A stretch of DNA of 64,000 bases, taken from NCBI GenBank assembly GCA_028281005.1, contig JANQKS010000068.1, positions 42,899 to 106,898 of the forward strand, given 5' to 3'. Numbering within the stretch: position 1 is the first letter of the stretch; each line of letters opens with the position of its first letter. The position numbers were made by a program, and so were the translations under genes. The notes under the pieces are model-generated. The model saw nothing but the letters and a program-made list of their open reading frames with translations, was not told the origin of the DNA and made no database searches. This DNA comes from Pseudomonadales bacterium (lineage in GTDB: Bacteria > Pseudomonadota > Gammaproteobacteria > Pseudomonadales > Azotimanducaceae). Shown one piece after another: positions 26,233 to 34,800 of this stretch.

Positions 26233-27677
26233 AATAGCAGGACCCGTATTTCTTCCCCGACGCTGTTGCTTGCAGCGGGGAGGGGGTGGCGCACCATTAG
26301 CGCGACGTCATGGCGTAGGGCGCGCTCTTTAAATAGACGTAGTGTGGCATTCTTCCCCCACGGAGCCGGTGTGTCGGGTTGCCAGCGTTGACCCGGCGTA
26401 AGGCTCGGCACCTCGAAGCGTTTGTTATTCCACGCCAGCGTTGCGGGTGCGCTCGGCTGGTCTGATTGGTTAGTCACGACGGGGCGGCTCGAAGGTTCGG
26501 CCGGACGCTCTATCGCGAGCGGTGCTTGGTAGCGCTGATTGTAGAGGCTGAAAAAAACGCGTTGTTCCGCTAACACAGACCGCCAGTTTGTTGTTGCGTG
26601 CGCGGCGGCGTTCGCAAGCGTATGGTCAGTGTGGTGGAGAGTTGCTGCATACTGCAGGCTCTGCCATGGATGTGAGCTTGGCATCTGCAATTGGGCTGAG
26701 CCAAAACCCTCGACTTGGGTGGCTACCACGTGTTGCACTCTAGCAATGTGGTCTCCCTGGCGGAGTTCCAACCATACAAGCTGCATGGTTTGAGTCTTTG
26801 TTGATGAAGTGGCTAGATAGATGCTCAAGCTTGCTATCACCGCGAGCGCCAGTGCCACAGGAGGCCGGCGGGCCATGCGATTGGCAAGGATGTAGAGTGG
26901 TGCTAAGGCAAGCACCAGCAGTGTCAGGAAAAGTACTTTAGTTGGTGTGGGAAATGTCAGTGCGCGAGCAATTTGCACCGCACTCGGCAGCGGTTCTGGC
27001 GCTTGACGAAGCAGGTGGTCTGCGGATTCGACGATGCTGATTAGATTTTCATCGGTCGCTAAAGAGAGCAGATAGTTGCCGCCACAGCCCGCCGACTGAC
27101 GCCACTTGGACGGTGTGTTAGCCACCAACAGCACTCGACCGCACCCACCAGCGTGCGCCTGCAACGCTTGAAGTTGTGTGGCTGTCAGTGCCTCCACATC
27201 CCTTTGATGTGCGACAACCAGGTCTATCGCGTTGTAACCCGCTCGCATGTGTGGAAACTCTTGTACCGCGGAGATCAATACGTCCGCGTTGAGTAAAGGT
27301 GGTGCGTCGCCGGAAAATTGATCAGTCAAGCCCGCGGAGAGCAGCACCAATTTACGGTCGCCGCTGCGTAGTCTCGGTGACACTTGTTGCCGCAGAAGCA
27401 CTTGCTCATTGCGGCGCAGAATCACGCTGAGCGGCTCGGCGGTTAATGCGGGTGTTGCAGCTGTAAACTGGCGGTCGGTGAGTTTGGCAGGCTCGAAGGC
27501 ATGGTGCTGCGACACTTGGTCCTGGCTGATCTCCAGTACGTACCGACCCTCCTCGACATCTGGCAGCGTCAGCCTTAACTCGGTAGTTTGGCCGGTGCGG
27601 GCATAGCTTTGTACGGCCAGGTCAACGTCATAGTTTTGGGCGCTGATGGCAATGCTGAGCAATACCAAGTTGAACAA
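26229..27677 (-). CDS. Membrane-anchored protein with GATase-like region
   Basis: A 482-residue protein with a signal-like N terminus. A periplasmic domain follows (QLQALQAHAGGCGRVLLVAN around residue 170, which recalls class-I glutamine amidotransferase-like domains of BatA/VWA-type proteins). There are two membrane helices (FLTLLVLALAPLYILANRM; PPVALALAVIASLSIYLATS) and a C-terminal soluble domain rich in Pro/Ser. I do not recognise the full protein. It lies between the toroid-repeat protein and the four-TM gene, with 4-bp and 20-bp spacings. Confidence 0.55.
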   Translation of the reverse strand: MFNLVLLSIAISAQNYDVDLAVQSYARTGQTTELRLTLPDVEEGRYVLEISQDQVSQHHAFEPAKLTDRQFTAATPALTAEPLSVILRRNEQVLLRQQVSPRLRSGDRKLVLLSAGLTDQFSGDAPPLLNADVLISAVQEFPHMRAGYNAIDLVVAHQRDVEALTATQLQALQAHAGGCGRVLLVANTPSKWRQSAGCGGNYLLSLATDENLISIVESADHLLRQAPEPLPSAVQIARALTFPTPTKVLFLTLLVLALAPLYILANRMARRPPVALALAVIASLSIYLATSSTKTQTMQLVWLELRQGDHIARVQHVVATQVEGFGSAQLQMPSSHPWQSLQYAATLHHTDHTLANAAAHATTNWRSVLAEQRVFFSLYNQRYQAPLAIERPAEPSSRPVVTNQSDQPSAPATLAWNNKRFEVPSLTPGQRWQPDTPAPWGKNATLRLFKERALRHDVALMVRHPLPAASNSVGEEIRVLLL

Positions 27678-27697
27678 CTAACTGCACTCGTTTGGCG

Positions 27698-28825
27698 TTA
27701 CTTAGCCCACAGATGTGGGTTTAGTGCCTGGTTAAGCGCAATAACCGCGCGCGAGGCACACAGGTGGGGGTTACCTTCCCACCAGCGGGTTGAATCATGG
27801 TTGACCCACGAACCATCGTCCTCTTGTAGGCTGACAAGCTTGGTAGCTAGGTCTTCACGCCAATTGTGGCTGTTACCGTTGGTGTCGGTAATTGTGGTTT
27901 CACCGAAGGCCGCCATGCTTTTGGCAAATGCGTTGTAGTAGAAGTACAGACCTTGTCTATTGGGGGCACCCGGGTTTTGATCTAAAGTGTAGTTGGCTCT
28001 GACCCAATCGTAAGCACGCTGGACTCGTGGATCTGTTTTATCTACACCGGCAAAAATGAGGCTGATTAAGCCGGCATGAGTCACACCACCGTAGGAGGGG
28101 GTGCCGTCGTGTGGACTAAACCCGGGAGCGTAAGTAAAGCCGCCGTCATCGGCTGCCCAGTTTTGATCGTTAACAGACTTTAAATTTTGCGTGCGGCTTA
28201 AGAAGATCTGGGCACGCTGCCAGACCGGATCTTCCAAATCTAGGTTAGTTTTGCTCAATGCTTCCAGGGCGAGATATAAATTGGACATGTCCGGCCGCTC
28301 ATCGCCGCCATAGCCGATGCCGCCGTAGTATTTATGGTCCGGTTCGTAGCCTTCTTCACTATCAATTTGTAGCCCTTGTAGAAATCTTTGCGCGTTGCGT
28401 ATGACATCCGCATACGCGGGGTTGTTAGTCGCCTGCAGTGCCACCATGGCCACCGCGGTGTTGTAACTGCGGTTTTGATTGGTCTCGCTGATGGAGCCGT
28501 CTTCGTTAACGTGGCTCAAAATGAAATTGACCGGCCGGGTGATAAAGGCGCCGTCGCCCTCGTTGTAACCCCGGTGAGCTTCCAGAATGGCCCGTACCAT
28601 GAGAGCGGTGAGACCCACTGATTCAGACAAAGAGCCATCTTCAGCTTGCTGATAACGGAGGTAGTGGATACCCGCGTCCACTGCACGTTGGGCTTTTTCG
28701 CGCAAGGTGGGGTCCATGTCCGCGTTGTCCGCGTGTGCACACACACCCTGCATGAACAGGGCGACCAACGCTAGCAAGAACCACCAGCGATTTTGATGAG
28801 CGGAGATGTCTGTTCTGTAATTCAT
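27698..28825 (-). CDS. Secreted prenyltransferase/squalene-cyclase-type repeat protein
   Basis: A 375-residue exported protein from the ATG at 28825 (AAGGACG upstream). It has the signal peptide FLLALVALFMQGVCAHA. The mature part has alpha/alpha-toroid repeats of the prenyltransferase/squalene oxidase type, for example GIHYLRYQQAEDGSLSES, DDGGFTYAPGF and LVSLQEDDGSWVNHD. No DxDD catalytic acid motif is seen, so it is more likely a binding or structural protein than a cyclase. A related domain sits inside the giant PKD protein (52818-53860). It overlaps the upstream gene by 4 bp. Confidence 0.75.
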   Translation of the reverse strand: MNYRTDISAHQNRWWFLLALVALFMQGVCAHADNADMDPTLREKAQRAVDAGIHYLRYQQAEDGSLSESVGLTALMVRAILEAHRGYNEGDGAFITRPVNFILSHVNEDGSISETNQNRSYNTAVAMVALQATNNPAYADVIRNAQRFLQGLQIDSEEGYEPDHKYYGGIGYGGDERPDMSNLYLALEALSKTNLDLEDPVWQRAQIFLSRTQNLKSVNDQNWAADDGGFTYAPGFSPHDGTPSYGGVTHAGLISLIFAGVDKTDPRVQRAYDWVRANYTLDQNPGAPNRQGLYFYYNAFAKSMAAFGETTITDTNGNSHNWREDLATKLVSLQEDDGSWVNHDSTRWWEGNPHLCASRAVIALNQALNPHLWAK

Positions 28826-29493
28826 AGGTTCGTCCTTGTTGAAGACCATGATGGTTTTTTGATGTGGTGAGCCGTTAAACAAGCAACTGCTGCACCAGAG
28901 TAGATGGTTGCGGTGACGAGGGGATGAACGCCGTCGATGCGTATGTCGCTATAAGGTGTGTTCGAGTAGATCCACGGGCTGTAGAACAAATCAAAACTGG
29001 TTAGCCCGGCGAGAAAGCAGATCGGGTTGATGGCTATCAGCACAGTGGCCAAGACTGCGGAATCTGTGATGGCGACCAGAGGGCTCAACATGATAGGCAA
29101 CACGGTGACGACAACAAATCCCAAGAAAACGGCTAGCTGAACCCCTTTCATTCTCTGGGGTTGGCGCAAAAGGCTGTATTGAGCAATACATAGGGTGCTG
29201 CCCAGTACCCAAATACCCCCTAAGAGCTCAACAGATGGCCATCGGTCTAAGCCAAGGCCAAGCGTGATGGCGCTGCATAGCATCACTAAGGCCGGTGTGT
29301 CGATGACGCTTGTTCTTAAACGGCTGGCCTCTATATTTGAGATGATCACCCAAATCCCGATCACACAAACAAGCAGCCCGGTTAATTCCGATTCCAAGCT
29401 GTTCGCCTGCGATAGCATCCAAATGGCGCTCATCTGGACCACTAAACATGTGAGCACGGTGGGAAACACCACTGCCAATTGCATAAGTTCCAT
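28822..29493 (-). CDS. Polytopic membrane protein, first gene of sigma-54 operon
   Basis: A hydrophobic protein of 223 residues from ATG 29493. A TTG at 29514 would coincide with the predicted transcription start, so the ATG is preferred. About six helices are visible (AVVFPTVLTCLVVQMSAIWM, LLVCVIGIWVIISNI, TPALVMLCSAITLGLGL, LAVFLGFVVVTVLPIMLS, AVLATVLIAINPICFLA, TATIYSGAAVACLTAHH). No family recognised. The gene lies directly behind a sigma-54-type promoter and overlaps the toroid-repeat gene (ATGA). Confidence 0.6.
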   Translation of the reverse strand: MELMQLAVVFPTVLTCLVVQMSAIWMLSQANSLESELTGLLVCVIGIWVIISNIEASRLRTSVIDTPALVMLCSAITLGLGLDRWPSVELLGGIWVLGSTLCIAQYSLLRQPQRMKGVQLAVFLGFVVVTVLPIMLSPLVAITDSAVLATVLIAINPICFLAGLTSFDLFYSPWIYSNTPYSDIRIDGVHPLVTATIYSGAAVACLTAHHIKKPSWSSTRTNL

Positions 29494-29523
29494 TGGTTTC
29501 CGAGGAAGTTGCAAGCAAGTATA

Positions 29524-29540
29524 TGCAATGCTCAGACCAT
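29524..29540 (-). promoter_or_regulatory. Sigma-54-type promoter of the TonB-receptor operon
   Basis: On the minus strand TGGTCTG-AGCA-TTGCA has GG (29538-29537) and GC (29526-29525) separated by 10 bp. It matches the TGG, G and TTGCA parts of the -24/-12 consensus. The predicted start of transcription (about 29514) falls 21 bp before the ATG at 29493. It is weaker than the two other sites of this type in the window. Confidence 0.5.
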
Positions 29541-29664
29541 CTGGCGCGCTTGTTACAATCTGATTGCAAGGCTTTGAAATCAGGGAGTTAGAAGGCAGGG
29601 TGACCTACGCTCGTAAGATTTTGAGCGCCTGAGCGCACCTAGCTGTATGGAATCTACACAGTGG

Positions 29665-29672
29665 CTGTGCAG
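29665..29672. promoter_or_regulatory. CTGTACAG-like site (7/8) near the response-regulator stop
   Basis: CTGTGCAG differs in one base from the palindrome found upstream of the other two sigma-54 promoters. It lies about 155 bp upstream of the predicted transcription start, a typical enhancer distance. The following AGAAA-like bases resemble those after the copy at 37289. Confidence 0.3.
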
Positions 29673-29675
29673 AAA

Positions 29676-31070
29676 CTATTCACGCTTCATTTTGTTGCGC
29701 AGGGTGGTGCGGTTGATGCCTAACAGTTGCGCCGCGGCAACTTGATTACCCTCTGTGATGTGTAGGGCCTCTTCGATGATGGCAGCTTCAGTCTGTGCCA
29801 CCAAGCTGTGGAACGCACTTGTTTCGTCATCGCTTGGTGGAGGACGTGCAAGAATCTCTTGTAAGGCAGTTTTTGCGGTTAATTCGATTGGATCAACCGC
29901 GTCCGCGGCAGCCGAGACGGGTGTCGACTCAAATTGTAGATCCATGGAATTCAGCATTGGCCCGCTGGCCGTCAGCGCTGAACGTTTGATGGTGTGGTCA
30001 AGTTCGCGAACATTCCCCGGCCAGGTGTAGCCTTGCAGCTGGGCGAGCGCTTCTTCGTGTATACCCTTGATGTCCTTGTCGAGCGCCAGATTTGCTTGCG
30101 CCAGGAAGTGGTGCGCCAGCGCGGGAATGTCCTCGCGCCGGTCACGCAAGGCGGGTATGTTTAGATTAATCAGGCTCAGCCGGTGGTATAGATCTTCGCG
30201 TATGGTCACGCCGACATTTTGTATCGGCCGGTTGGTGGCAGCGATGATGCGTGCTTCCAGCTCGATGGGAGTGACGCTCCCCACACGTTCAAAGCTGCGC
30301 TCCTGCAGCGCCCTCAAAAGCTTACTTTGCAAGTGCATCGGCAACTCAAACACCTCGTCAAGGAACAAGGTGCCGCCAGCCGCGGCTTCAAAACGGCCCG
30401 CACGCCGAGTGTGGGCACTGCTGAAGGCACCTTTTTCATGACCGAACAACTCGCTTTCGATGAGCTGTTCCGGAATGGCAGCACAATTGACCGCAACAAA
30501 CGGCTCTTCATTTCTAGCGCTGTGTTGGTGGATCCCGCGCGCGACCATTTCTTTACCAACGCCGCTTTCACCGGTGATCAAAACCGTGAGATCGTTGCCT
30601 GCCAGCAAGCTCATCATTTTATAGATTTCTTGCATGACGGCGCTGGAGCCGATGAGCTGTTCTTCACCGTCGGAATCCACGCTAACCAGGTCACTGTCGG
30701 AAGCTGTTTGACGTTGCTGTAAGGCGCGGTCCAGCAGGGTTCTAATTTGCGTGAGCTCTAGGGGTTTGCCGAGGTAGTCGAAGGCTCCCCCGCGGATTGC
30801 CTGCATGGCCGTTTGCACGGTGCCGTGGGCGGTCATGACAACAACCGGCATATCTTTGTGGTTGTGTTGGAACCGCTCCAGCACATCCAAACCGCTCATG
30901 TCCGGTAGCCGGACATCCAGAAAAGTAACATCGGGGCGGTGTTGCTGCGCGGCGCTAATTGCTTCCTGACCGGTAGATGCCGTCACACAGTCGTGGCCTG
31001 CTTTGGCGGCGATGGATTGGAAGGCACTGCAGATCGCGTGCTCATCATCAGCAACTAGGATTTTTGCCAT
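29676..31070 (-). CDS. NtrC-family sigma-54 response regulator
   Basis: A 464-residue regulator. Its receiver domain has D8/D9, phospho-acceptor D52 (LDVRLPD), T80 and K102. The AAA+ domain has Walker A GESGVGKE (168-175) and Walker B LFLDEV (235-240). A Fis-type helix-turn-helix lies near the C terminus (AAAQLLGINRTTLRNKMKRE). The sigma-54-contacting loop, normally GAFTGA, reads GAFSSA (214-219), an unusual variant that may alter sigma-54 contact. It is encoded 10 bp after the sensor kinase gene and is the only sigma-54 activator in the window. Confidence 0.92.
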   Translation of the reverse strand: MAKILVADDEHAICSAFQSIAAKAGHDCVTASTGQEAISAAQQHRPDVTFLDVRLPDMSGLDVLERFQHNHKDMPVVVMTAHGTVQTAMQAIRGGAFDYLGKPLELTQIRTLLDRALQQRQTASDSDLVSVDSDGEEQLIGSSAVMQEIYKMMSLLAGNDLTVLITGESGVGKEMVARGIHQHSARNEEPFVAVNCAAIPEQLIESELFGHEKGAFSSAHTRRAGRFEAAAGGTLFLDEVFELPMHLQSKLLRALQERSFERVGSVTPIELEARIIAATNRPIQNVGVTIREDLYHRLSLINLNIPALRDRREDIPALAHHFLAQANLALDKDIKGIHEEALAQLQGYTWPGNVRELDHTIKRSALTASGPMLNSMDLQFESTPVSAAADAVDPIELTAKTALQEILARPPPSDDETSAFHSLVAQTEAAIIEEALHITEGNQVAAAQLLGINRTTLRNKMKRE

Positions 31071-31080
31071 GTCTGCTGCA

Positions 31081-32427
31081 TCAATGCTTCGGAAAACTCA
31101 GTGTAAAACACGCACCGCCTAATTCTTTACTGATTGCGTAAGTAATTTCGCCTTGGTGCAGGTCCATAATGCCTTTGCAAATCATTAGGCCAATACCCAA
31201 GCCTGTTGATGAGGGTACGTTGCCTGCAAACAGCTGTTGAGCATGCTCCCCGGTCACACCTGGACCGGAATCTTCGACCGTGAGAATAACCCGAGTTTGC
31301 TGATCCGTGACGCTCAGCACAATCTGCCCCCCCTCTGGCAAGGCGTTTGCTGCATTGTTCAGTAAATTGTAGACGACTTGCTTTACGCGGTCGGCATCAA
31401 TTGCAGCCGCTGCTTTGTTCTGAGTACTTAGGTCTAGATTGATGCCGCGATGCTGTAGCTGCGGCCGCACCAGCTTAACGACATCTTGCACGGGGTCGGC
31501 TAAGGATTGGTTCTGTAGATTCGCGGATATGGGCCGTGCCAACGACAACGTGCCGTTGACGATTAACTCCAGGCGTTGGATTTCCTCTAACAAGGGTTGC
31601 GCCGCGGAGTGAGGGAGCGCACCGTCTTCGCTCAGCAACTGTATTTGCAGCTTGATGGCTGTCAGTGGATTACGAATCTCGTGTGCAACTTGAGCCGCCA
31701 GCTCACCTAAACCTTTGAGTCGATGAGTGTTTGCCAACTCTTGCTCAAACTGTGCAAGGGCTTCGCTCATGGCGGCAAGAGCGTCTGCTAGGTCGCTGAG
31801 TTCTGTAATGTCGGTGGTGACCGCGGCGTTCTCGCGGTGACCTTTGGCGATCTCGCCAGCCCACAGTACCAACCGATCAATGGGTTCGGTTAAGGCGCGA
31901 CTTGCACGATGCCCCCATATAGTCAGGACTAACAAGGTCATGAGCGTGATGCCCGACAAAGTTAACGCAATGTCGCGGCTGGCTGCAGACACATGATCCG
32001 TGGTGGTCAGCGCGAACGCTTTGCGAAATTGTTGGCTGCGGGTGATAGGTATATCGACCGACATGAGCAGGTAGTTGTCGAATTCGAGCGTTTTGCTTTC
32101 AGTGCTTAGTTGGTTTTTAACCTGCTCCAACAATGCCGCGTGATCCGCCTCAGCTAGCGCCAAGGTGCTCACAACCAGTTCACCATCCGAATTTGCCAAA
32201 AAAAAATGCATTTCTTGCAAGTCGCTAAATTGCCGCAGCAGATCCAGCGTAAGGGGAAAGGTACCTGAAGACAAAAGGGTCAACGCGTGTTCAACCTGGT
32301 TGCGCAGTCGTGAATCTAGGGATTGGGTGACGAGGTAGGTGGCGATCAGATAGGCCGTGCCGGTAGCAACCACCAGGGCAATGAAAAACGGCGCAAACAC
32401 TCTTCGGTAGATGGTTTTAGTGGTCAC
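31081..32427 (-). CDS. Two-component sensor histidine kinase
   Basis: A 448-residue kinase starting at GTG 32427. Helices at about residues 9-30 and 153-171 enclose a periplasmic sensor loop. A HAMP-like linker follows, then the H box with H249 (VAHEIRNPLTAIK), the N box (NLLNNAANALPEGG) and the G boxes (DSGPGV; STGLGIGLMICKG). It autophosphorylates on H249 and should pass phosphate to D52 of the regulator encoded next. The ligand is unknown. A TATAAT (minus-strand -10) lies about 55 bp upstream. Confidence 0.92.
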   Translation of the reverse strand: MTTKTIYRRVFAPFFIALVVATGTAYLIATYLVTQSLDSRLRNQVEHALTLLSSGTFPLTLDLLRQFSDLQEMHFFLANSDGELVVSTLALAEADHAALLEQVKNQLSTESKTLEFDNYLLMSVDIPITRSQQFRKAFALTTTDHVSAASRDIALTLSGITLMTLLVLTIWGHRASRALTEPIDRLVLWAGEIAKGHRENAAVTTDITELSDLADALAAMSEALAQFEQELANTHRLKGLGELAAQVAHEIRNPLTAIKLQIQLLSEDGALPHSAAQPLLEEIQRLELIVNGTLSLARPISANLQNQSLADPVQDVVKLVRPQLQHRGINLDLSTQNKAAAAIDADRVKQVVYNLLNNAANALPEGGQIVLSVTDQQTRVILTVEDSGPGVTGEHAQQLFAGNVPSSTGLGIGLMICKGIMDLHQGEITYAISKELGGACFTLSFPKH

Positions 32428-32452
32428 AAGGAAACTGTTAACAAGAGTTGTG

Positions 32453-32481
32453 TTGACATTGCATCGAGCAAGCAGTGTACA
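32453..32481 (+). promoter_or_regulatory. Probable sigma-70 promoter of the radical SAM operon
   Basis: TTGACA (32453-32458), 17 bp, then TGTACA (32476-32481), with an overlapping TACATT alternative. On the opposite strand the same region contains TATAAT (forward 32481-32486), probably serving the kinase gene, so this is a divergent promoter region. Confidence 0.4.
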
Positions 32482-32541
32482 TTATATGTATGCCGTTAAA
32501 CCGCGACAGGTTGCGGGTTCATGAACGCCAAAGGCAGTAGT

Positions 32542-33786
32542 ATGAGTGACACACTTGGGTCAAACGCCAGTTTAAAACTTGATTTACTCTTTGAGGGCAT
32601 TCGCTATAGCCCAGCTCTGGGAGAAGCAGCCACACATTCCTTTCCGAATTTTTACCCGTATCGTTTTCAGCCGGGTGAACATGATCCAACCGGTGAGGGT
32701 AAGGCTGAAATCCCATATTTGTTGCGTACATCGTCCGGTACCGTAGTACGGGTCAAGGGCGCGGCTGAATCGAGGTGGCAAGTATCAGGATCTCAGGCCC
32801 AGGGATACACGCTGGCCAAAGATGGAGAAGCATCGCAGCCGATAGAGTTTGCGCCGTTGCCGGCGTGGATGCGGCAAACCACCAGTGACAATTATCCCAT
32901 GGCGCAGACCGGTTTAAGCCTGCATGGTGACATGGGAGTGATTAACATTGCCCCTGGTTGCGAGTATTTCCTCGAGAAAATCGACAAGCGTTCCATGCGA
33001 TGCACCTTTTGTGCCTATGGCGCACCGGACAAGCGCACACAAAATCTGGGGCAAGAAGCGGGTGTTGTTTCGCTGCCCCAGCGCACGTTCCACCGCATAC
33101 AGGAAACGCTGCGCGCTGCCCTCGCGGAAGAAAAACTGCGCCACTTGTATTTGGTGGGCGGTTCCATGACCGATTGGCACGCCGAGGGCAGGCGATTTAT
33201 AGAAGTGGCTCGCGCTGTGGCACAAGTCAATGACCAGGCTGTGCCGGTAACGTGTGGCTCGGGCGCCATCCCGAAAGAGATCATGGACCAATTGCATATT
33301 GAGGGGTTGGTGCAAGCCGTGTGCTTTAATCTCGAAGTTTGGTCACAGCCTCTGTTTGAGCAGATTTGTCCCGGCAAACATCACTATGTGGGTTATGACA
33401 AATGGATCGAAGCGTTGGAATACGGCGTCAAACTGTGGGGGCGCGAGCGGGTTTATACTGCGATGGTGGCCGGTATCGAGTTAGAGCCGGAATACAATCT
33501 ACATTGGGAAGAAGCTGCAGAACTGGCGTTGCAGGGGGCGGAAGATTTGTGCGCCCGCGGCATCATTCCGATCTATTCGCTGTATTGGCCGATCGGTGGG
33601 CGCGATCATCCCGAATATATGTCTCGCTTGAAGTCTTACTTCGCCCGGCTCATGTTGGGTTACCAAGAGATCCGTGCCAAGCACGGCTTGCAGATTTGGG
33701 ACGGGTTTATGTGCCGTGAGTGCGCCTATATGCAAATGGAATGTGACATGGACGAAGAACAGCGCCAGCTCAAGCAGACGGCGTGA
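32542..33786 (+). CDS. Radical SAM enzyme with CX13CX2C cluster motif
   Basis: A 414-residue protein from the ATG at 32542 (AAGG 7 bp upstream); an ATG at 32521 is possible. The likely 4Fe-4S-binding cysteines are C140, C154 and C157 (PGCEYFLEKIDKRSMRCTFC), spaced CX13CX2C instead of the usual CX3CX2C. The loop is followed by a barrel with LYLVGGSMTDWH and CFNLEVWS. The C-terminal motif CRECAYMQMEC could hold an auxiliary cluster. It overlaps the methyltransferase gene by 4 bp, so a modification pathway is likely. The reaction is not known. Confidence 0.78.
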   Translation: MSDTLGSNASLKLDLLFEGIRYSPALGEAATHSFPNFYPYRFQPGEHDPTGEGKAEIPYLLRTSSGTVVRVKGAAESRWQVSGSQAQGYTLAKDGEASQPIEFAPLPAWMRQTTSDNYPMAQTGLSLHGDMGVINIAPGCEYFLEKIDKRSMRCTFCAYGAPDKRTQNLGQEAGVVSLPQRTFHRIQETLRAALAEEKLRHLYLVGGSMTDWHAEGRRFIEVARAVAQVNDQAVPVTCGSGAIPKEIMDQLHIEGLVQAVCFNLEVWSQPLFEQICPGKHHYVGYDKWIEALEYGVKLWGRERVYTAMVAGIELEPEYNLHWEEAAELALQGAEDLCARGIIPIYSLYWPIGGRDHPEYMSRLKSYFARLMLGYQEIRAKHGLQIWDGFMCRECAYMQMECDMDEEQRQLKQTA

Positions 33787-34793
33787 GTACGCAAGCACCG
33801 CCTGACCCAAGCCATATCATGGCGTTGTCGACCGCCTTTTGGGATTCGCAGGCGTTGCTCACGGCCAACCGCATCGGCGTGTTTGAAAAACTGGCCGGCA
33901 CATCGATGAGTGCAGAAGCGCTTGCCACCGAGATGCGGGCAGATCCGCGTGCACTGCGGCTGCTCCTTAATGCGTGTGTTGGTCTGGAGTTGCTGACGGA
34001 GGAGCAAGGGTCATATGCAAACGCGAGTGCAACCGCTGCTTTTTTAGTCCCGGGCGGGCCCGGCTATTTGGGTAACGCGATCCGTTATAGCGATAATCTC
34101 TACGCAACCTGGGGGCAGCTTGAGCGGGCGGTCCGCGATGGGCAGCCGCAGCTCCCCACCAGCCAATACACCGGCGATAGCGACGCGCTCACCCGCGACT
34201 TTGTTTATGGCATGCACGACCGGGCCTTAGGCATCGGTCGCGTGCTGGTAGAGCTCGTGGATCTTTCTAACTGCCGAAAGTTACTGGACGTGGGTGGCGG
34301 TCCGGGCACCTATTCGGCGTTGTTTGCGCAACAGCATCCGCAGTTACATGCTCAGGTATTGGAATTACCCGGGGTTGCCGCGCACGCTCGCGACATATTG
34401 CAGGCGATGGACATAAGTGAACGCGTGAGTTTATTGCCGGGTAGTTTTCGCGACACCGAATTTCCGGATGGTAATGACGTGGTTTTGATTTCCGGCGTAT
34501 TACATCGTGAATTAGAACCCATGTGTCGTGAGTTGATCAGTCGCGCCGCCGCCTCCATGCAGGCCGGGGGTAGACTGGTGATCAGCGACGTGTTCACCGA
34601 CGCAGGCGGTTGTAGTCCACCGTTTGCTGCCATGTTTGGGCTCAATATGTTGTTAACCGCCGAAGACGGCGGGGTGCACGCGGACAGTGACCTGGTGCTG
34701 TGGATGCAGCAGGCGGGCTTTGAGGTAGCAGCACCGCTGCCATTTCCCCCGCCGATGCCGCACCGTGTGATTTGCGGAACTTTACAAGGATGA
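33783..34793 (+). CDS. SAM-dependent O-methyltransferase
   Basis: A 336-residue protein of the plant-type/acetylserotonin O-methyltransferase class. The N-terminal dimerisation and winged-helix part (ALSTAFWDSQALLTANRIGV) precedes the SAM-binding motif LLDVGGGPGTYSALF. VVLISGVLHRELEPM follows, with a candidate catalytic histidine. It is coupled by a 4-bp overlap to the radical SAM gene and followed by a secreted YdjY-like protein 8 bp on. It probably methylates the product of the radical SAM enzyme; the substrate is unknown. Confidence 0.87.
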   Translation: MSTQAPPDPSHIMALSTAFWDSQALLTANRIGVFEKLAGTSMSAEALATEMRADPRALRLLLNACVGLELLTEEQGSYANASATAAFLVPGGPGYLGNAIRYSDNLYATWGQLERAVRDGQPQLPTSQYTGDSDALTRDFVYGMHDRALGIGRVLVELVDLSNCRKLLDVGGGPGTYSALFAQQHPQLHAQVLELPGVAAHARDILQAMDISERVSLLPGSFRDTEFPDGNDVVLISGVLHRELEPMCRELISRAAASMQAGGRLVISDVFTDAGGCSPPFAAMFGLNMLLTAEDGGVHADSDLVLWMQQAGFEVAAPLPFPPPMPHRVICGTLQG

Positions 34794-34800
34794 GGAGTGT

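Noticed and set aside
27698..28825. Squalene-hopene or other terpene cyclase
   Set aside because: The repeats fit the fold, but no DxDD acid motif is seen and the protein is secreted, so a catalytic cyclase is unlikely.
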